Origin: an uncultured Clostridia bacterium
Lineage (GTDB): Bacteria > Bacillota > Clostridia > TANB77 > CAG-508
Direction: 5' to 3'
NCBI GenBank assembly: GCA_947626335.1
Contig: CANQRY010000005.1
Coordinates: 1-48,491, forward strand
Length of the DNA: 48,491 bases
Under the pieces are notes generated by a model that saw nothing but the letters and a program-made list of their open reading frames with translations, did no database searches and was not told the DNA's origin. Shown one piece after another: positions 16,997-25,902 of the stretch (position 1 is the stretch's first letter; every line of letters starts with the position of its first letter). The position numbers and the translations under genes are program-made.

Positions 16997-19676
16997 ATTT
17001 ATCTATTGTTTTATATTTTAAATATGCACAAACTCCGATTATTGTTATTATTCCAATTACTATTATGACTATGTCCGTTACTATTCCTGTTTGTGGTAAT
17101 TTTTCTTCTTCCACTTCATAACTTCCCTCTACCTGTAGTGCATCATCTAAATATTTTGCTATAGGTACATCTGACTGTAATTGCATTGATTTTGAAATTG
17201 TAGTTTTTTGGTCTTCTCCTTTAGTTACAACCTCTTTTATGTATAAGTAAATTACATCATAACTTGATAATTCTTCATAGTTTTTACTCTCTCTTGTATC
17301 TATTGTTATTGAAAGCTTATTTTTTGAATTTTGTGAATCAGTAATTTTTACCCAATCTTTAATGTTAGTTTCTTCTTGTTTTGATGATAAGTAATAATAA
17401 TATTCTACGTTATCATTTTTTAAACTTCTTGTTATAGTATCAATATCTGCTTTTATTATTACATATTCTTCTTTTATATTATTTGTATAATAAAAAGCAT
17501 TTATTGTTTTTATTGTACATTTTGCATTTGTAAGATTAGCAGGTTCAGCTTTAGGTCCTGTACTTGGCTCTTGACTTGGTGATGTTTCTGGACTTGGCGG
17601 TGTAGTTTCTTCTGGTGTTGGTGATGTTTCTGGGCTTGGCGATGTAGTTTCCTCTGGTGTTGGTGATGTTTCTGGACTTGGCGATGTAGTTTCCTCTGGT
17701 GTTGGTGATGTTTCTGGACTTGGCGATGTAGTTTCCTCTGGTGTTGGTGATGTTTCTGGACTTGGCGATGTAGTTTCTTCCGGTGTTGGTGACGTTTCTG
17801 GGCTTGGTGATGTAGTTTCCTCTGGTGTTGATATTACTTCTACATTAAAATCTGTAGTTTTTGTTTCATAAGTTAGTGTAATTTTAACTGTTCCTGTATT
17901 TTCATTACTAAATTCTGATACATCTACACCTTCAGAATTCATTGGTATTTCTTCTTCTAATCCATTGCTATATGTTATTATTATTGTTCCATCTTGTAAA
18001 TTTAAACTTTCTTCATTTTGAATGTATTTTGTTTTTGTAGGCATTGTTCCAACTTTAATTGAGCTTACTTTCATATCTTGCGTAAATGCTTTTATTGTTG
18101 AATCTGAATTTGCCATATCAGATCTTGATTCTGTTATATTTCCCAAATCCCCCCAATTATTCGTACTTATATAGTTTTCTGTTGTAAAAAAGCATTTGTT
18201 TTTTTCCGTTTTTACTACATTATATATTTCAAAATTCGGATATTGTTCTAGTATTTTTGTGTCATAGTTTTCTACTGGTATAACTATATTATTTCCGTCT
18301 GTTGGTTTTATTTGTAATACAACAGTAAAGGTATTTCCTGTTATTTTTATTGGTTTTAAAAATTCTAATGTATGATAACCCGCTGATAATGTTTCTTCAT
18401 TTCCTGATTTCAATTGTACTTCTACAAGGTTAGATAGTGTTTTATCATCTCCATTTGGATTAACATATACTTTGTATTTACTATCTTCTAACACACTTAC
18501 AGAAACCTGTGTTAGCGCTTCTAGATTTTCCGATTCCTTAGTAAATACATTTGCTAGATATAATTTATTTGTTAGAAGTTCTAGTCCTGCTGTACTTCCA
18601 AATTCATTATATTGATAAATATGATCATAATCTATGGTATCTGATGAATTAGTAATTCCTCCTAACAATGAATATATATAAACATCTTCATATGATATAT
18701 ACATAAATCCACCTTTTCCAATTGAATCTCCCCATGAATTTCTAATTATCCAAGCTCCATTTTCTTTTGGCTGATGCTCATCTTTAAAGTTCGTTTTTTG
18801 ATATCCATCATCCCATCCAATTATTGATACTGCGTGGTTAATTGGATATTGTGTTAAATCATACGTATCACAATAAATTGCAGATGTTTCTTCATTGTAA
18901 AATTGCGTGTTTGGTTGTGCTCCATATATACAAGCTGAAATAGATCCATAAGTTTTTATATGTTCTTTCATTTGTTGCTTTATATTTGTAAGATCATCTG
19001 TACCTACCTTATATGAAGGAAAGTCTACTGCATCATATACTTGGCTTGATACTGTTTTATTTTGTATTTCAGAAATATTGATAGGATCTTCATTGTTTTG
19101 AAATGCCATTTCAGATTCAGGAATTGCTCCTTGTCCATTTGTTAAATAGTTTAAAGCTATATTAAAGTTTGCACCTGAACCTACTTTTCTATTTAGTCCA
19201 TATATGTTTTCTTTGTCTGCAAAAGTTTTTGTTGTAGCATATTCCATGTGTCTTTCTGAAAAGTCATATACTACTGGCGTTTGAATTTTTCTGTTATAAT
19301 CCCTCATTGCTAAATTTGTTTCAAGTGAAGATAATGCAGCAAAGGTCCAACATGAATTTGTTTTCATTTGGTTTTTTATTACTAAATTAGCAGGAATTAT
19401 GCTTTGCAAAGAAAAATTTGGCTCATAACTTATTCCCAAACTTCTCGTAATTTTAAATGGATTAGTAGGTTTTGTTTCTTTTTTTAATATTGTATACATT
19501 CTTGGTGGTATTATTTTATTTCTTTGTTCTTCTGGAAGATTAAGATATTCTTTATATTCATCTGTAAAATCCACTTTGTTTATATCTACTATTTTAGTAG
19601 CAAAAGACGTATTTGCTACTAACAAAAATAAAATTGACAAAAATACTACTAATAATAATTTCTTTTGTATTTTCAT
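16995..19676 (-). CDS. Secreted, cell-wall-anchored papain-like (C1A) cysteine protease
   Basis: An 893-residue surface protein. A signal peptide covers residues 1-26 (basic start, long hydrophobic core, SFA). The C1A peptidase domain covers about 95-345, with the oxyanion Gln103, catalytic Cys109 in SCWTFA, His in NHAVSIIGWDDG and Asn in IRNSWGD. A beta-rich region follows, then a bacterial Ig-like (Big_3 type) domain around 535-610 (YSNGLEEEIPM). Six 14-residue Ser/Thr/Pro/Glu repeats act as a wall-spanning stalk. Another small domain precedes the sorting signal: LPQTG, a hydrophobic helix and a KYKTIDK tail. Sortase, not found here, would attach it to peptidoglycan. It adjoins the NRPS-kinase-regulator block. 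Its host or dietary substrate is unknown. Confidence 0.92.
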   Translation of the reverse strand: MKIQKKLLLVVFLSILFLLVANTSFATKIVDINKVDFTDEYKEYLNLPEEQRNKIIPPRMYTILKKETKPTNPFKITRSLGISYEPNFSLQSIIPANLVIKNQMKTNSCWTFAALSSLETNLAMRDYNRKIQTPVVYDFSERHMEYATTKTFADKENIYGLNRKVGSGANFNIALNYLTNGQGAIPESEMAFQNNEDPINISEIQNKTVSSQVYDAVDFPSYKVGTDDLTNIKQQMKEHIKTYGSISACIYGAQPNTQFYNEETSAIYCDTYDLTQYPINHAVSIIGWDDGYQKTNFKDEHQPKENGAWIIRNSWGDSIGKGGFMYISYEDVYIYSLLGGITNSSDTIDYDHIYQYNEFGSTAGLELLTNKLYLANVFTKESENLEALTQVSVSVLEDSKYKVYVNPNGDDKTLSNLVEVQLKSGNEETLSAGYHTLEFLKPIKITGNTFTVVLQIKPTDGNNIVIPVENYDTKILEQYPNFEIYNVVKTEKNKCFFTTENYISTNNWGDLGNITESRSDMANSDSTIKAFTQDMKVSSIKVGTMPTKTKYIQNEESLNLQDGTIIITYSNGLEEEIPMNSEGVDVSEFSNENTGTVKITLTYETKTTDFNVEVISTPEETTSPSPETSPTPEETTSPSPETSPTPEETTSPSPETSPTPEETTSPSPETSPTPEETTSPSPETSPTPEETTPPSPETSPSQEPSTGPKAEPANLTNAKCTIKTINAFYYTNNIKEEYVIIKADIDTITRSLKNDNVEYYYYLSSKQEETNIKDWVKITDSQNSKNKLSITIDTRESKNYEELSSYDVIYLYIKEVVTKGEDQKTTISKSMQLQSDVPIAKYLDDALQVEGSYEVEEEKLPQTGIVTDIVIIVIGIITIIGVCAYLKYKTIDK
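17580..17829 (-). repeat. 42-bp tandem repeat encoding the protease stalk
   Basis: Six near-identical 42-bp units encode TTSPSPETSPTPEE-type repeats. The five inner copies are almost identical at the DNA level, and the copy nearest the sorting signal has diverged (PPSPETSPSQEP). Such repeats can gain or lose copies by slippage and so vary stalk length. Confidence 0.9.
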
Positions 19677-19760
19677 TTTTTATCTACCTTCTTTTTTTAT
19701 ATTTTTGTTACATTTTGTCATTTTTATTTTAATTTAAAATAAATTATTTGTAAATATTTT

Positions 19761-21953
19761 TTATACATTTTTCATAGAAAGCTGAACCTTTTGTCTTTCA
19801 TTATCAATTCCAATAACCTTTACTTTAACAATATCTCCAACAGAGACTATATCTGATGGATTTTTTACAAAGCTGTTACTTAGTTCAGAAATATGTACTA
19901 AGCCATCATGTTTTACACCAATATCAACAAATGCTCCAAAGTCTGTTACATTTCTTACAGTTCCATTTAAAACCATTCCTTCTATTAAATCTTCAAACTT
20001 TAATACATCTGATCTTAATATTTGTTTTGGCATTTCATCTCTTGGGTCTCTTCCTGGTTTTGAAAGTTCATCTATAATATATTTTAATGTCATTTCTCCA
20101 ACTTCTAACTGTTTAGCAGTTTCTTTTATGTTTATGTCTGCTAATTTTAATTTTATTTCATTTATTTTTTCTTTTTCTAATAAATCTTGCTTTTTATAAC
20201 CTATTTTTTCTAGTAATTTTTCTGCTATTTCATAGCTTTCAGGGTGTACTGCTGTTATTTCTAATGGATTTTTTCCACCTGGAATTCTAATAAATCCTGC
20301 ACATTGCTCAAATGCAGATTTTCCTAGTTTTGCTACTTTTAGAAGCTCTTTTCTTTCTTTGATTTTTCCGTTTTCATCACGATATTTTACAATGTTTCCT
20401 GCTATAGTTTTATTTATTCCAGATACATAAGAAAGAAGTGATGGAGTTGCTGTGTTAACATCTACACCTACTTCATTAACTGCATCTTCTACTACCCCTG
20501 TTAAACTTTCTGTTAATTTCTTTTGGTCAACATCATGTTGATATTGTCCTACTCCTATTGCTTTTGGATCTATTTTAACAAGCTCTGCAAGTGGGTCTTG
20601 AAGTCTTCTTGCAATAGAGATTGCTCCTCTTAATGATACATTTATATCTGGATATTCTTCTGTTGCAAGTTTAGAGGCAGAGTAAACAGATGCTCCAGCT
20701 TCACTTACAATTGCATAATGTACATCTTCATCTATTTCTTTTATCATATCTGATACAAAATTTTCAGACTCACGTGATGCGGTTCCGTTTCCAATTGCAA
20801 TTATATTTACTTTATACTTTTTAATTAAATTTTTTAATTCTTTTTTTGCACCTTCTACGTCATTTTGAGGCTCTGTTGGATATACTGTTGTAGTTGCTAA
20901 AAGTTTTCCTGTTTCATCTATTATTGCTATTTTACAACCTGTTCTATATGCTGGGTCAAATCCCATAACCGTATAACCTTTAAGTGGCGGAGCTAAAAGT
21001 AATGGTTTTGCATTTTTACCAAATACTTTAATAGCTTGAAGTTCTGCTTTTTCTGTTAAATCTGATCTTATTTCTCTATCTATTGATGGCTCTATTAGTC
21101 TTTGATAACTGTCTAAAATTGTTTCTTCTAATATTTCAGTAAATTGTGTTTTTCCTTTTATAATATCTCTTTTAATATAGTCTAAAATATCTTCTTCATT
21201 TTTTTCTAATTTTACTTTTAAAAATTCTTCTTTTTCTCCACGATTAATTGCTAAAATTCTATGGCTTGGTATTCTATTTATTTTTTCGTTGAATTCATAG
21301 TACATATTATATGCTGTTTTTTCCTCTGGTTTAGTAGCCTTTGTTATAATAAATCCATCTCTATAACATTTTCTTTTTATTTGTTTTCTATATTCTGGAT
21401 TATCTGAAATTATTTCTGCAATAATATCTTTTGCACCATTTATTGCTTCTTCTACATTTTCTACAATTGTTTCTTTTGGAGTGTTTTCATCTATGTTTTC
21501 TGGTTTTGTAACAAAATCAAAAGCTATTTCTTCTATAGGTCTTGTTTCTTTTTGATCTAATATAATATTGGCGAGTGGCTCTAATCCTTTTGCTTTTGCA
21601 ATAGTTGCTCTTGTTTTTTTCTTTTGTTTATATGGTCTATAAATATCTTCTACTTCTGATAGTGTATTTGCCATATCTAAAGCAGATATTATTTCATCTG
21701 TTAATTTTCCTTGATTTTCTATTGCCTTTTTTACTTCTTCTTTTCTTGCTTCTAGGTTTCTAAGATATGTTAGCCTTTCGCCTAAATCTCTTAAAGTTTC
21801 ATCAGAAAGTCCTCCAGTTACTTCTTTTCTATAACGAGCAATAAATGGAATAGTATTTCCACTATCTATTAACTCTATTGTTCTAACTACTTGTACTAAT
21901 TTTATGTTTAATTCTTCTGCAATTTTATTTGCAATTTTTTCAAGTTTTTCCAT
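19761..21953 (-). CDS. tex: Tex-family RNA-binding transcription accessory protein
   Basis: 730 residues, the normal length for Tex. It has the N-terminal Tex segment (IPFIARYRKEVTGGLSDETL), a YqgF-like RNase H fold in the middle (VMGFDPAYRTGCKIAIID), a helix-hairpin-helix pair (SYVSGINKTIAGNIVKYR; LGKSAFEQCAGFIRI) and a C-terminal S1 RNA-binding domain of about 70 residues (GTVRNVTDFGAFVDIG, GLVHISEL). Tex proteins associate with RNA and RNA polymerase and influence transcription and stress tolerance; the exact activity here cannot be told from sequence. It is transcribed alone. No frameshift or missing domain was seen. Confidence 0.95.
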   Translation of the reverse strand: MEKLEKIANKIAEELNIKLVQVVRTIELIDSGNTIPFIARYRKEVTGGLSDETLRDLGERLTYLRNLEARKEEVKKAIENQGKLTDEIISALDMANTLSEVEDIYRPYKQKKKTRATIAKAKGLEPLANIILDQKETRPIEEIAFDFVTKPENIDENTPKETIVENVEEAINGAKDIIAEIISDNPEYRKQIKRKCYRDGFIITKATKPEEKTAYNMYYEFNEKINRIPSHRILAINRGEKEEFLKVKLEKNEEDILDYIKRDIIKGKTQFTEILEETILDSYQRLIEPSIDREIRSDLTEKAELQAIKVFGKNAKPLLLAPPLKGYTVMGFDPAYRTGCKIAIIDETGKLLATTTVYPTEPQNDVEGAKKELKNLIKKYKVNIIAIGNGTASRESENFVSDMIKEIDEDVHYAIVSEAGASVYSASKLATEEYPDINVSLRGAISIARRLQDPLAELVKIDPKAIGVGQYQHDVDQKKLTESLTGVVEDAVNEVGVDVNTATPSLLSYVSGINKTIAGNIVKYRDENGKIKERKELLKVAKLGKSAFEQCAGFIRIPGGKNPLEITAVHPESYEIAEKLLEKIGYKKQDLLEKEKINEIKLKLADINIKETAKQLEVGEMTLKYIIDELSKPGRDPRDEMPKQILRSDVLKFEDLIEGMVLNGTVRNVTDFGAFVDIGVKHDGLVHISELSNSFVKNPSDIVSVGDIVKVKVIGIDNERQKVQLSMKNV

Positions 21954-22046
21954 TTGATTTCACTCTACCTTTTTTTATTTTTTATTAATTATATCATTTA
22001 ACTACTTTTTTTCAATATTTATAATAATTTTATTTTATAATTAATA

Positions 22047-22077
22047 GCCACCACATTCTTAACAAGAACGTGGTGGC
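22047..22077 (-). terminator. G+C-rich hairpin downstream of the DUF5052 gene
   Basis: GCCACCACATTCTT (22047-22060) and AAGAACGTGGTGGC (22064-22077) pair over 14 bp with a 3-nt loop and one A-G mismatch. It is the most stable hairpin in this stretch. On neither strand is it followed by a clean T-run, so termination is likely but not certain. Confidence 0.5.
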
Positions 22078-22081
22078 ACTT

Positions 22082-22091
22082 GTTCGAGTAC
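22082..22091. repeat. 10-bp inverted repeat, left copy, bracketing the DUF5052 gene
   Basis: GTTCGAGTAC here is the exact reverse complement of GTACTCGAAC at 22784-22793. The two copies lie about 690 bp apart on either side of the lipoprotein gene. The identity does not extend beyond the ten bases. Confidence 0.6.
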
Positions 22092-22107
22092 ACCTATTAT
22101 TATAACA

Positions 22108-22743
22108 TTACTTAATCATGTTACTATCAAGCAGAATATAATTTGCTCTATGAATATATAAGGCTAATCCGTCAATGTTCAGTTTTGTCGTTTTGGGCAA
22201 ATCGTTTGGTATCTCCCAATAAACGTCTTCACCGCCATAAATAGCAATTGGTACTCCAAGTTGCGAGCATACAACAATAATTTTTGAAGTTCCTAGTAAA
22301 TTTTTGATTTTGTTAATATTTCTATCAAAAATATTAATAGTTCCTTCTCCATTTGTTATAATATCACTCGGCAAATTGAAATCTTCCAGCTTCTTAATTC
22401 CAGTCTCTGCAAAAACAACAGTATTTCCAGTTTGTGCTACTTGACTTCCGTCAACGGTTATGGTTACAACACTTGTCTGTTCATAATTTAAGCTTGTTGT
22501 TCCATCTCCATCAATGGACTTAGATACTACATAGTTGGCTTCAATGCCAACTTTTTGACCTTCCATGGACAGTATGTTGTTTCCAAAATTGTCATAGAAG
22601 TCAATTGAAAAATGGTTGCCTATCAGTTCTCCTTTGATGTTTTTCATTTTGTTGGATAACCAACCACAGCTGGTTAAACTGGTAAATATCAGGCATAAAC
22701 AAAGCATAATGCCTAAATACCGTTTGAAGCTGTTTTTTTTCAT
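22108..22743 (-). CDS. DUF5052-family lipoprotein
   Basis: The start is the ATG at 22743: GGAGG lies 8 nt before it, inside the longer open frame beginning at 22758. The 211-residue product has a lipoprotein signal: basic start, hydrophobic core and an LTSC lipobox with the acylated Cys near residue 26. The body (KNIKGELIGNHFSIDFYDNFGNNIL; VVTITVDGSQ; NTVVFAE) fits the clostridial DUF5052 family of unknown function. It is probably anchored on the outer face of the membrane. Base composition stands out: a 60-base sample (22201-22260) is about 42% G+C, well above typical neighbouring genes. Together with the flanking inverted repeat this suggests horizontal acquisition. Confidence 0.75.
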   Translation of the reverse strand: MKKNSFKRYLGIMLCLCLIFTSLTSCGWLSNKMKNIKGELIGNHFSIDFYDNFGNNILSMEGQKVGIEANYVVSKSIDGDGTTSLNYEQTSVVTITVDGSQVAQTGNTVVFAETGIKKLEDFNLPSDIITNGEGTINIFDRNINKIKNLLGTSKIIVVCSQLGVPIAIYGGEDVYWEIPNDLPKTTKLNIDGLALYIHRANYILLDSNMIK

Positions 22744-22783
22744 TTTCAAAACCTCCATAATATTTAATTAACCAGATTTTATC

Positions 22784-22793
22784 GTACTCGAAC
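22784..22793. repeat. 10-bp inverted repeat, right copy
   Basis: GTACTCGAAC, the exact reverse complement of the copy at 22082-22091. It falls in the predicted 5' untranslated region of the lipoprotein mRNA, about 25 nt after the -10 element, so the two mRNA ends could pair. Confidence 0.6.
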
Positions 22794-22818
22794 TTTTATT
22801 AATACTGGTATACTATAT

Positions 22819-22847
22819 ATTATACTATATTTTTAGAATAAAATCAA
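22819..22847 (-). promoter_or_regulatory. Predicted promoter for the DUF5052 lipoprotein
   Basis: On the minus strand TTGATT (22847-22842), a 17-nt spacer and TATAAT (22824-22819), giving a leader of about 70 nt to the ATG at 22743. Confidence 0.5.
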
Positions 22848-22887
22848 AAATGTCATTAAGGCTTTTACTTTATATATAAATCTTTAC

Positions 22888-24468
22888 TTATTCTACTCCT
22901 AAATATTCGTTATAAGTTACTTCTCTATCTATTACTTTGTCTTCTTTTATATCTATAATTCTATTTGCAACAGTTTGCATTAGTTGGTGGTCATGTGAGG
23001 TAAATAGCATGTTTCCTTTAAACTTTTTCATTCCTTCATTTAATGCTGTAATTGACTCCATATCTAAATGGTTTGTTGGCTCGTCAAATATTAAAAAGTT
23101 CGCACCTGAAAGCATCATTTTAGAAAATACGCATCTTACTTTTTCTCCTCCTGATAACACATTTACTTTTTTAAGTGCTTCTTCTCCTGAAAATAGCATT
23201 CTTCCTAAAAAGCTTCTTACATAAGTTTCATCTGGATCTTTTGAATACTGTCTTAACCAATCTGTAATAGATAAATCTGATTCAAATAAATAATTATTAT
23301 CTTTTGGAAAATAATTTTTAGTAATAGTTGTTCCCCAAATTAATTCTCCTTCGTCGGGCTCTAATTCTCCTGCTATTATTTGAAAAAGAACAGTTTTTGC
23401 GTTTTCATTATCTGCTAAAAATGCAATTTTATCTCCTTCTTTTACACTAAATGTAACATTATTTAATATTTTTTCGCCGTTTATTGTTTTTGAAATATTT
23501 TTAACATGTAAAATTTCTTTTCCCGGTTCTCTATCTGGTTTAAAATCTATGTATGGATATTTTCTATTAGATGGTTTTATTTCATCTAGTTCTATTTTTT
23601 CTAGCGATTTTTTACGTGATGTTGCTTGTTTTGATTTTGAAGCATTTGCACTAAATCTTGCAATAAATTCTTGTAATTCTTTTATTTTTTCTTCTTTTTT
23701 CTTATTTGCTTCTTTCATTTGCTTTAATGCAAGCTGACTTGATTCGTACCAGAAATCGTAATTTCCAGGATATACTTTAATTTTTCCAAAGTCTACATCT
23801 GCTATATGTGTACATACTTTATTTAAAAAATATCTATCATGTGATACTACAATTACAGTATTTTCAAAATTTATTAAAAATTCTTCTAGCCAGCTAATAC
23901 TTTTTAGGTCTAAGTCGTTTGTAGGCTCGTCTAATAATAATATATCTGGATTTCCAAATAACGCTTGTGCTAATAATACTTTTACTTTATCTCTTGCCTC
24001 AAGCTCGCTCATTAGGGCATAGTGTTTATCTGGTGTTATTCCTAAATCATTTAGTAAAACTGCTGAATCTGTTTCTGCATTCCAACCATCTAATTCGGCA
24101 AACCTTTCTTCTAGTTTGGCAGCTCTCATTCCATCTGCTTCTGAAAAATCTGGCTTTGCATATATTTCATCTTTTTCTTTCATTATTTGGTATAACTCAC
24201 TATTTCCCATAATTACGGTGTCCATAACTGAATAATTTTCATATGCAAAGTGGTCTTGTTTTAATACTGATATTCTTTCTGTTTTTTCTTTTGAAACTTC
24301 GCCTTTACTAGGTTCTATTTCTCCAGAAAGTACTTTTAAAAAAGTTGATTTTCCAGAACCATTTGCACCAATAATTCCATAGCAACAACCTTTATTAAAT
24401 TTTATATTTACATCTTCAAATAAAGTTCTTTTTCCGAACCTAACTGTTACTCCAGTTGCTGAAAGCAT
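22888..24468 (-). CDS. ABC-F family ATP-binding protein (YkpA/YbiT-like)
   Basis: 526 residues with two ABC ATPase domains and no membrane segments. Domain 1 has GANGSGKST near residue 34, a degenerate signature (MSELEARDKVKVLLAQAL) and LLLDEPTNDLD. A charged linker of about 60 residues (KKKEEKIKELQEF) follows. Domain 2 has a degenerate Walker A (LADNENAKTV), a good LSGGEKVR signature and FLIFDEPTNHLD. ABC-F proteins of this type bind the ribosome and act in translation rather than transport. The atypical second Walker A is seen in the YbiT/YkpA subgroup. It stands alone with a good AAGGAGG-type site. Antibiotic-resistance ABC-F is less likely, given the housekeeping-type sequence. Confidence 0.9.
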   Translation of the reverse strand: MLSATGVTVRFGKRTLFEDVNIKFNKGCCYGIIGANGSGKSTFLKVLSGEIEPSKGEVSKEKTERISVLKQDHFAYENYSVMDTVIMGNSELYQIMKEKDEIYAKPDFSEADGMRAAKLEERFAELDGWNAETDSAVLLNDLGITPDKHYALMSELEARDKVKVLLAQALFGNPDILLLDEPTNDLDLKSISWLEEFLINFENTVIVVSHDRYFLNKVCTHIADVDFGKIKVYPGNYDFWYESSQLALKQMKEANKKKEEKIKELQEFIARFSANASKSKQATSRKKSLEKIELDEIKPSNRKYPYIDFKPDREPGKEILHVKNISKTINGEKILNNVTFSVKEGDKIAFLADNENAKTVLFQIIAGELEPDEGELIWGTTITKNYFPKDNNYLFESDLSITDWLRQYSKDPDETYVRSFLGRMLFSGEEALKKVNVLSGGEKVRCVFSKMMLSGANFLIFDEPTNHLDMESITALNEGMKKFKGNMLFTSHDHQLMQTVANRIIDIKEDKVIDREVTYNEYLGVE

Positions 24469-24523
24469 TTTTTATTCCTCCTTTATTTGTTTTTTAAAAT
24501 TTATCTATGTGGTTTATTATACA

Positions 24524-24570
24524 CTAAAATAGTATTTATTTCAATTATTTTGAAACAAATACTATTTTAG
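24524..24570. repeat. 47-bp imperfect palindrome
   Basis: CTAAAATAGTATTT (24524-24537) pairs perfectly with AAATACTATTTTAG (24557-24570), and inside it TTTCAA pairs with TTGAAA around a 5-nt loop. It sits downstream of the DUF378 gene and could stop its transcript, but the trailing sequence on either strand is not a clean T-run. It has the look of a small mobile palindrome or a transcript-end structure. Confidence 0.5.
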
Positions 24571-24591
24571 ATTTTCTAATTAATTTTATTT

Positions 24592-24780
24592 TTATTTATC
24601 AAATAATAATTTGATTGCCCATAAACCAGAGATACCTACTAAAATGTATATAATTCTGCTTATAATTGACATTACTCCGAAAATAGTATCTACTAAATTG
24701 AAGTTAAATATTCCTATTAGTCCCCAGTTTATAGCACCTATTATAACTAGTAAAAGTGCAATTTTATCAATAACTTTCAT
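24592..24780 (-). CDS. DUF378 (YuzA-like) small membrane protein
   Basis: 62 residues with two transmembrane segments (about 5-27 and 34-58). GAINWGLIGIFNFNLVD is the signature of DUF378, and the helix pair with WAIKLL at the end matches the family's usual length. The function is unknown; members are found throughout Firmicutes. Start: AAGGAGG lies 9 nt before the ATG. It is a single gene. Confidence 0.85.
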   Translation of the reverse strand: MKVIDKIALLLVIIGAINWGLIGIFNFNLVDTIFGVMSIISRIIYILVGISGLWAIKLLFDK

Positions 24781-24912
24781 TTTAATATCCTCCTTTATTT
24801 TGTATACAAAATAGTTTTCATTTTTAGTATATTCTTTTTTTTATGTTTTATTCTTTTATAAGGAGGCATTTTTTTACAAAATTGTATTTTTTTGCTTTTT
24901 AGTATATAATTA

Positions 24913-25857
24913 TTATTTTAACATGTTTTTCTTATTAAGCCATATTGTTACAACTGAAGTTAATATTACTGAAAATATTAAAATTATAATAAATCCAAAT
25001 TTGCTATATTGCATTGGAACTGGTACATTCATTCCCCAAAAACTTGATACCATTGTTGGTATTGCTAAAATTATTGTAATTGATGTTAAATATTTCATAA
25101 CCCCATTTAAGTTATTTGAAATTATAGAAGCATATGCGTCCATTGTTCCATTTAAAATATCACTATAAATTTTTGCCATTTCTATTGCTTGTTTATTTTC
25201 TGTAATTGCATCTTCTAGTAAGTCTTCATCTTCTTCGTAAAGTTTAATTATTTTTCCTCTCATTGTTTTTTCCATTACGACCTCATTTGATTTTAGAGAA
25301 GTTGTAAAATATACTAAACTTTTTTCTAAGCTTAATAATTTTAATAATTCTTTATTTTTCATAGAAGTTTTTAAAACTGATTCTGCAATTTCTGTTTCTT
25401 TATTTATTTTCTTTAATAAATTTAAGTATGAAGATGCATTTGCATATAAAAGCTGTAATAAAAACCTACTTTTTTTATATGTAATTATATTCTTATTTTT
25501 TGTTAAATTTTGAATAATATCATTTTTTCTAATTGAAACCGTAATTACATAGTCATCTCTAACTAAAATAATACCTATGGGCATTGTGCTATATACTAAG
25601 CTTCCCGCTTCTTTTTCAAGAACTGGAATATCTACAATAAATAAAACTGTACTATCTTCATCTTCTATATCAATTCTGGCTTTTTCCTCATAATCTAGAG
25701 CATATTTTATAAAATCTTCTTGTATTTTTAAATTTTCGCAAACTTCTTTTATTTCTTCTTCAGAGGGGGAAACTAAATTTATCCAATTTCCTTTTTCATA
25801 ATTTTTTGTTTTTGTGGTTTTATTTGTTTCTAAATTTGTATTATACATTTCTATCAT
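24913..25857 (-). CDS. corA: CorA-like divalent metal ion (Mg2+) transporter
   Basis: 314 residues. A large cytoplasmic N-terminal domain rich in charged helices is followed by two C-terminal membrane segments (about 254-274 and 288-307). The diagnostic GMN motif lies between them in FWGMNVPVP. The family forms pentameric channels for magnesium and related ions. Length is normal. The gene is separate from its neighbours, with about 45 nt to the ABC transporter gene upstream on the same strand, so the two could be one unit. No M-box riboswitch was recognised upstream. Confidence 0.88.
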   Translation of the reverse strand: MIEMYNTNLETNKTTKTKNYEKGNWINLVSPSEEEIKEVCENLKIQEDFIKYALDYEEKARIDIEDEDSTVLFIVDIPVLEKEAGSLVYSTMPIGIILVRDDYVITVSIRKNDIIQNLTKNKNIITYKKSRFLLQLLYANASSYLNLLKKINKETEIAESVLKTSMKNKELLKLLSLEKSLVYFTTSLKSNEVVMEKTMRGKIIKLYEEDEDLLEDAITENKQAIEMAKIYSDILNGTMDAYASIISNNLNGVMKYLTSITIILAIPTMVSSFWGMNVPVPMQYSKFGFIIILIFSVILTSVVTIWLNKKNMLK

Positions 25858-25902
25858 TAGTTTTTCCCCCTTTTATTTATTTTTATCAATTGTATTTTTT
25901 TA

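Noticed and set aside
17580..17829. CRISPR array
   Set aside because: The units are contiguous 42-bp coding repeats without unique spacers, inside an intact protease gene.
22888..24468. Antibiotic-resistance ABC-F (Vga/Lsa/OptrA-like)
   Set aside because: The layout and degenerate second Walker A fit the housekeeping YkpA/YbiT group better; no resistance gene context.
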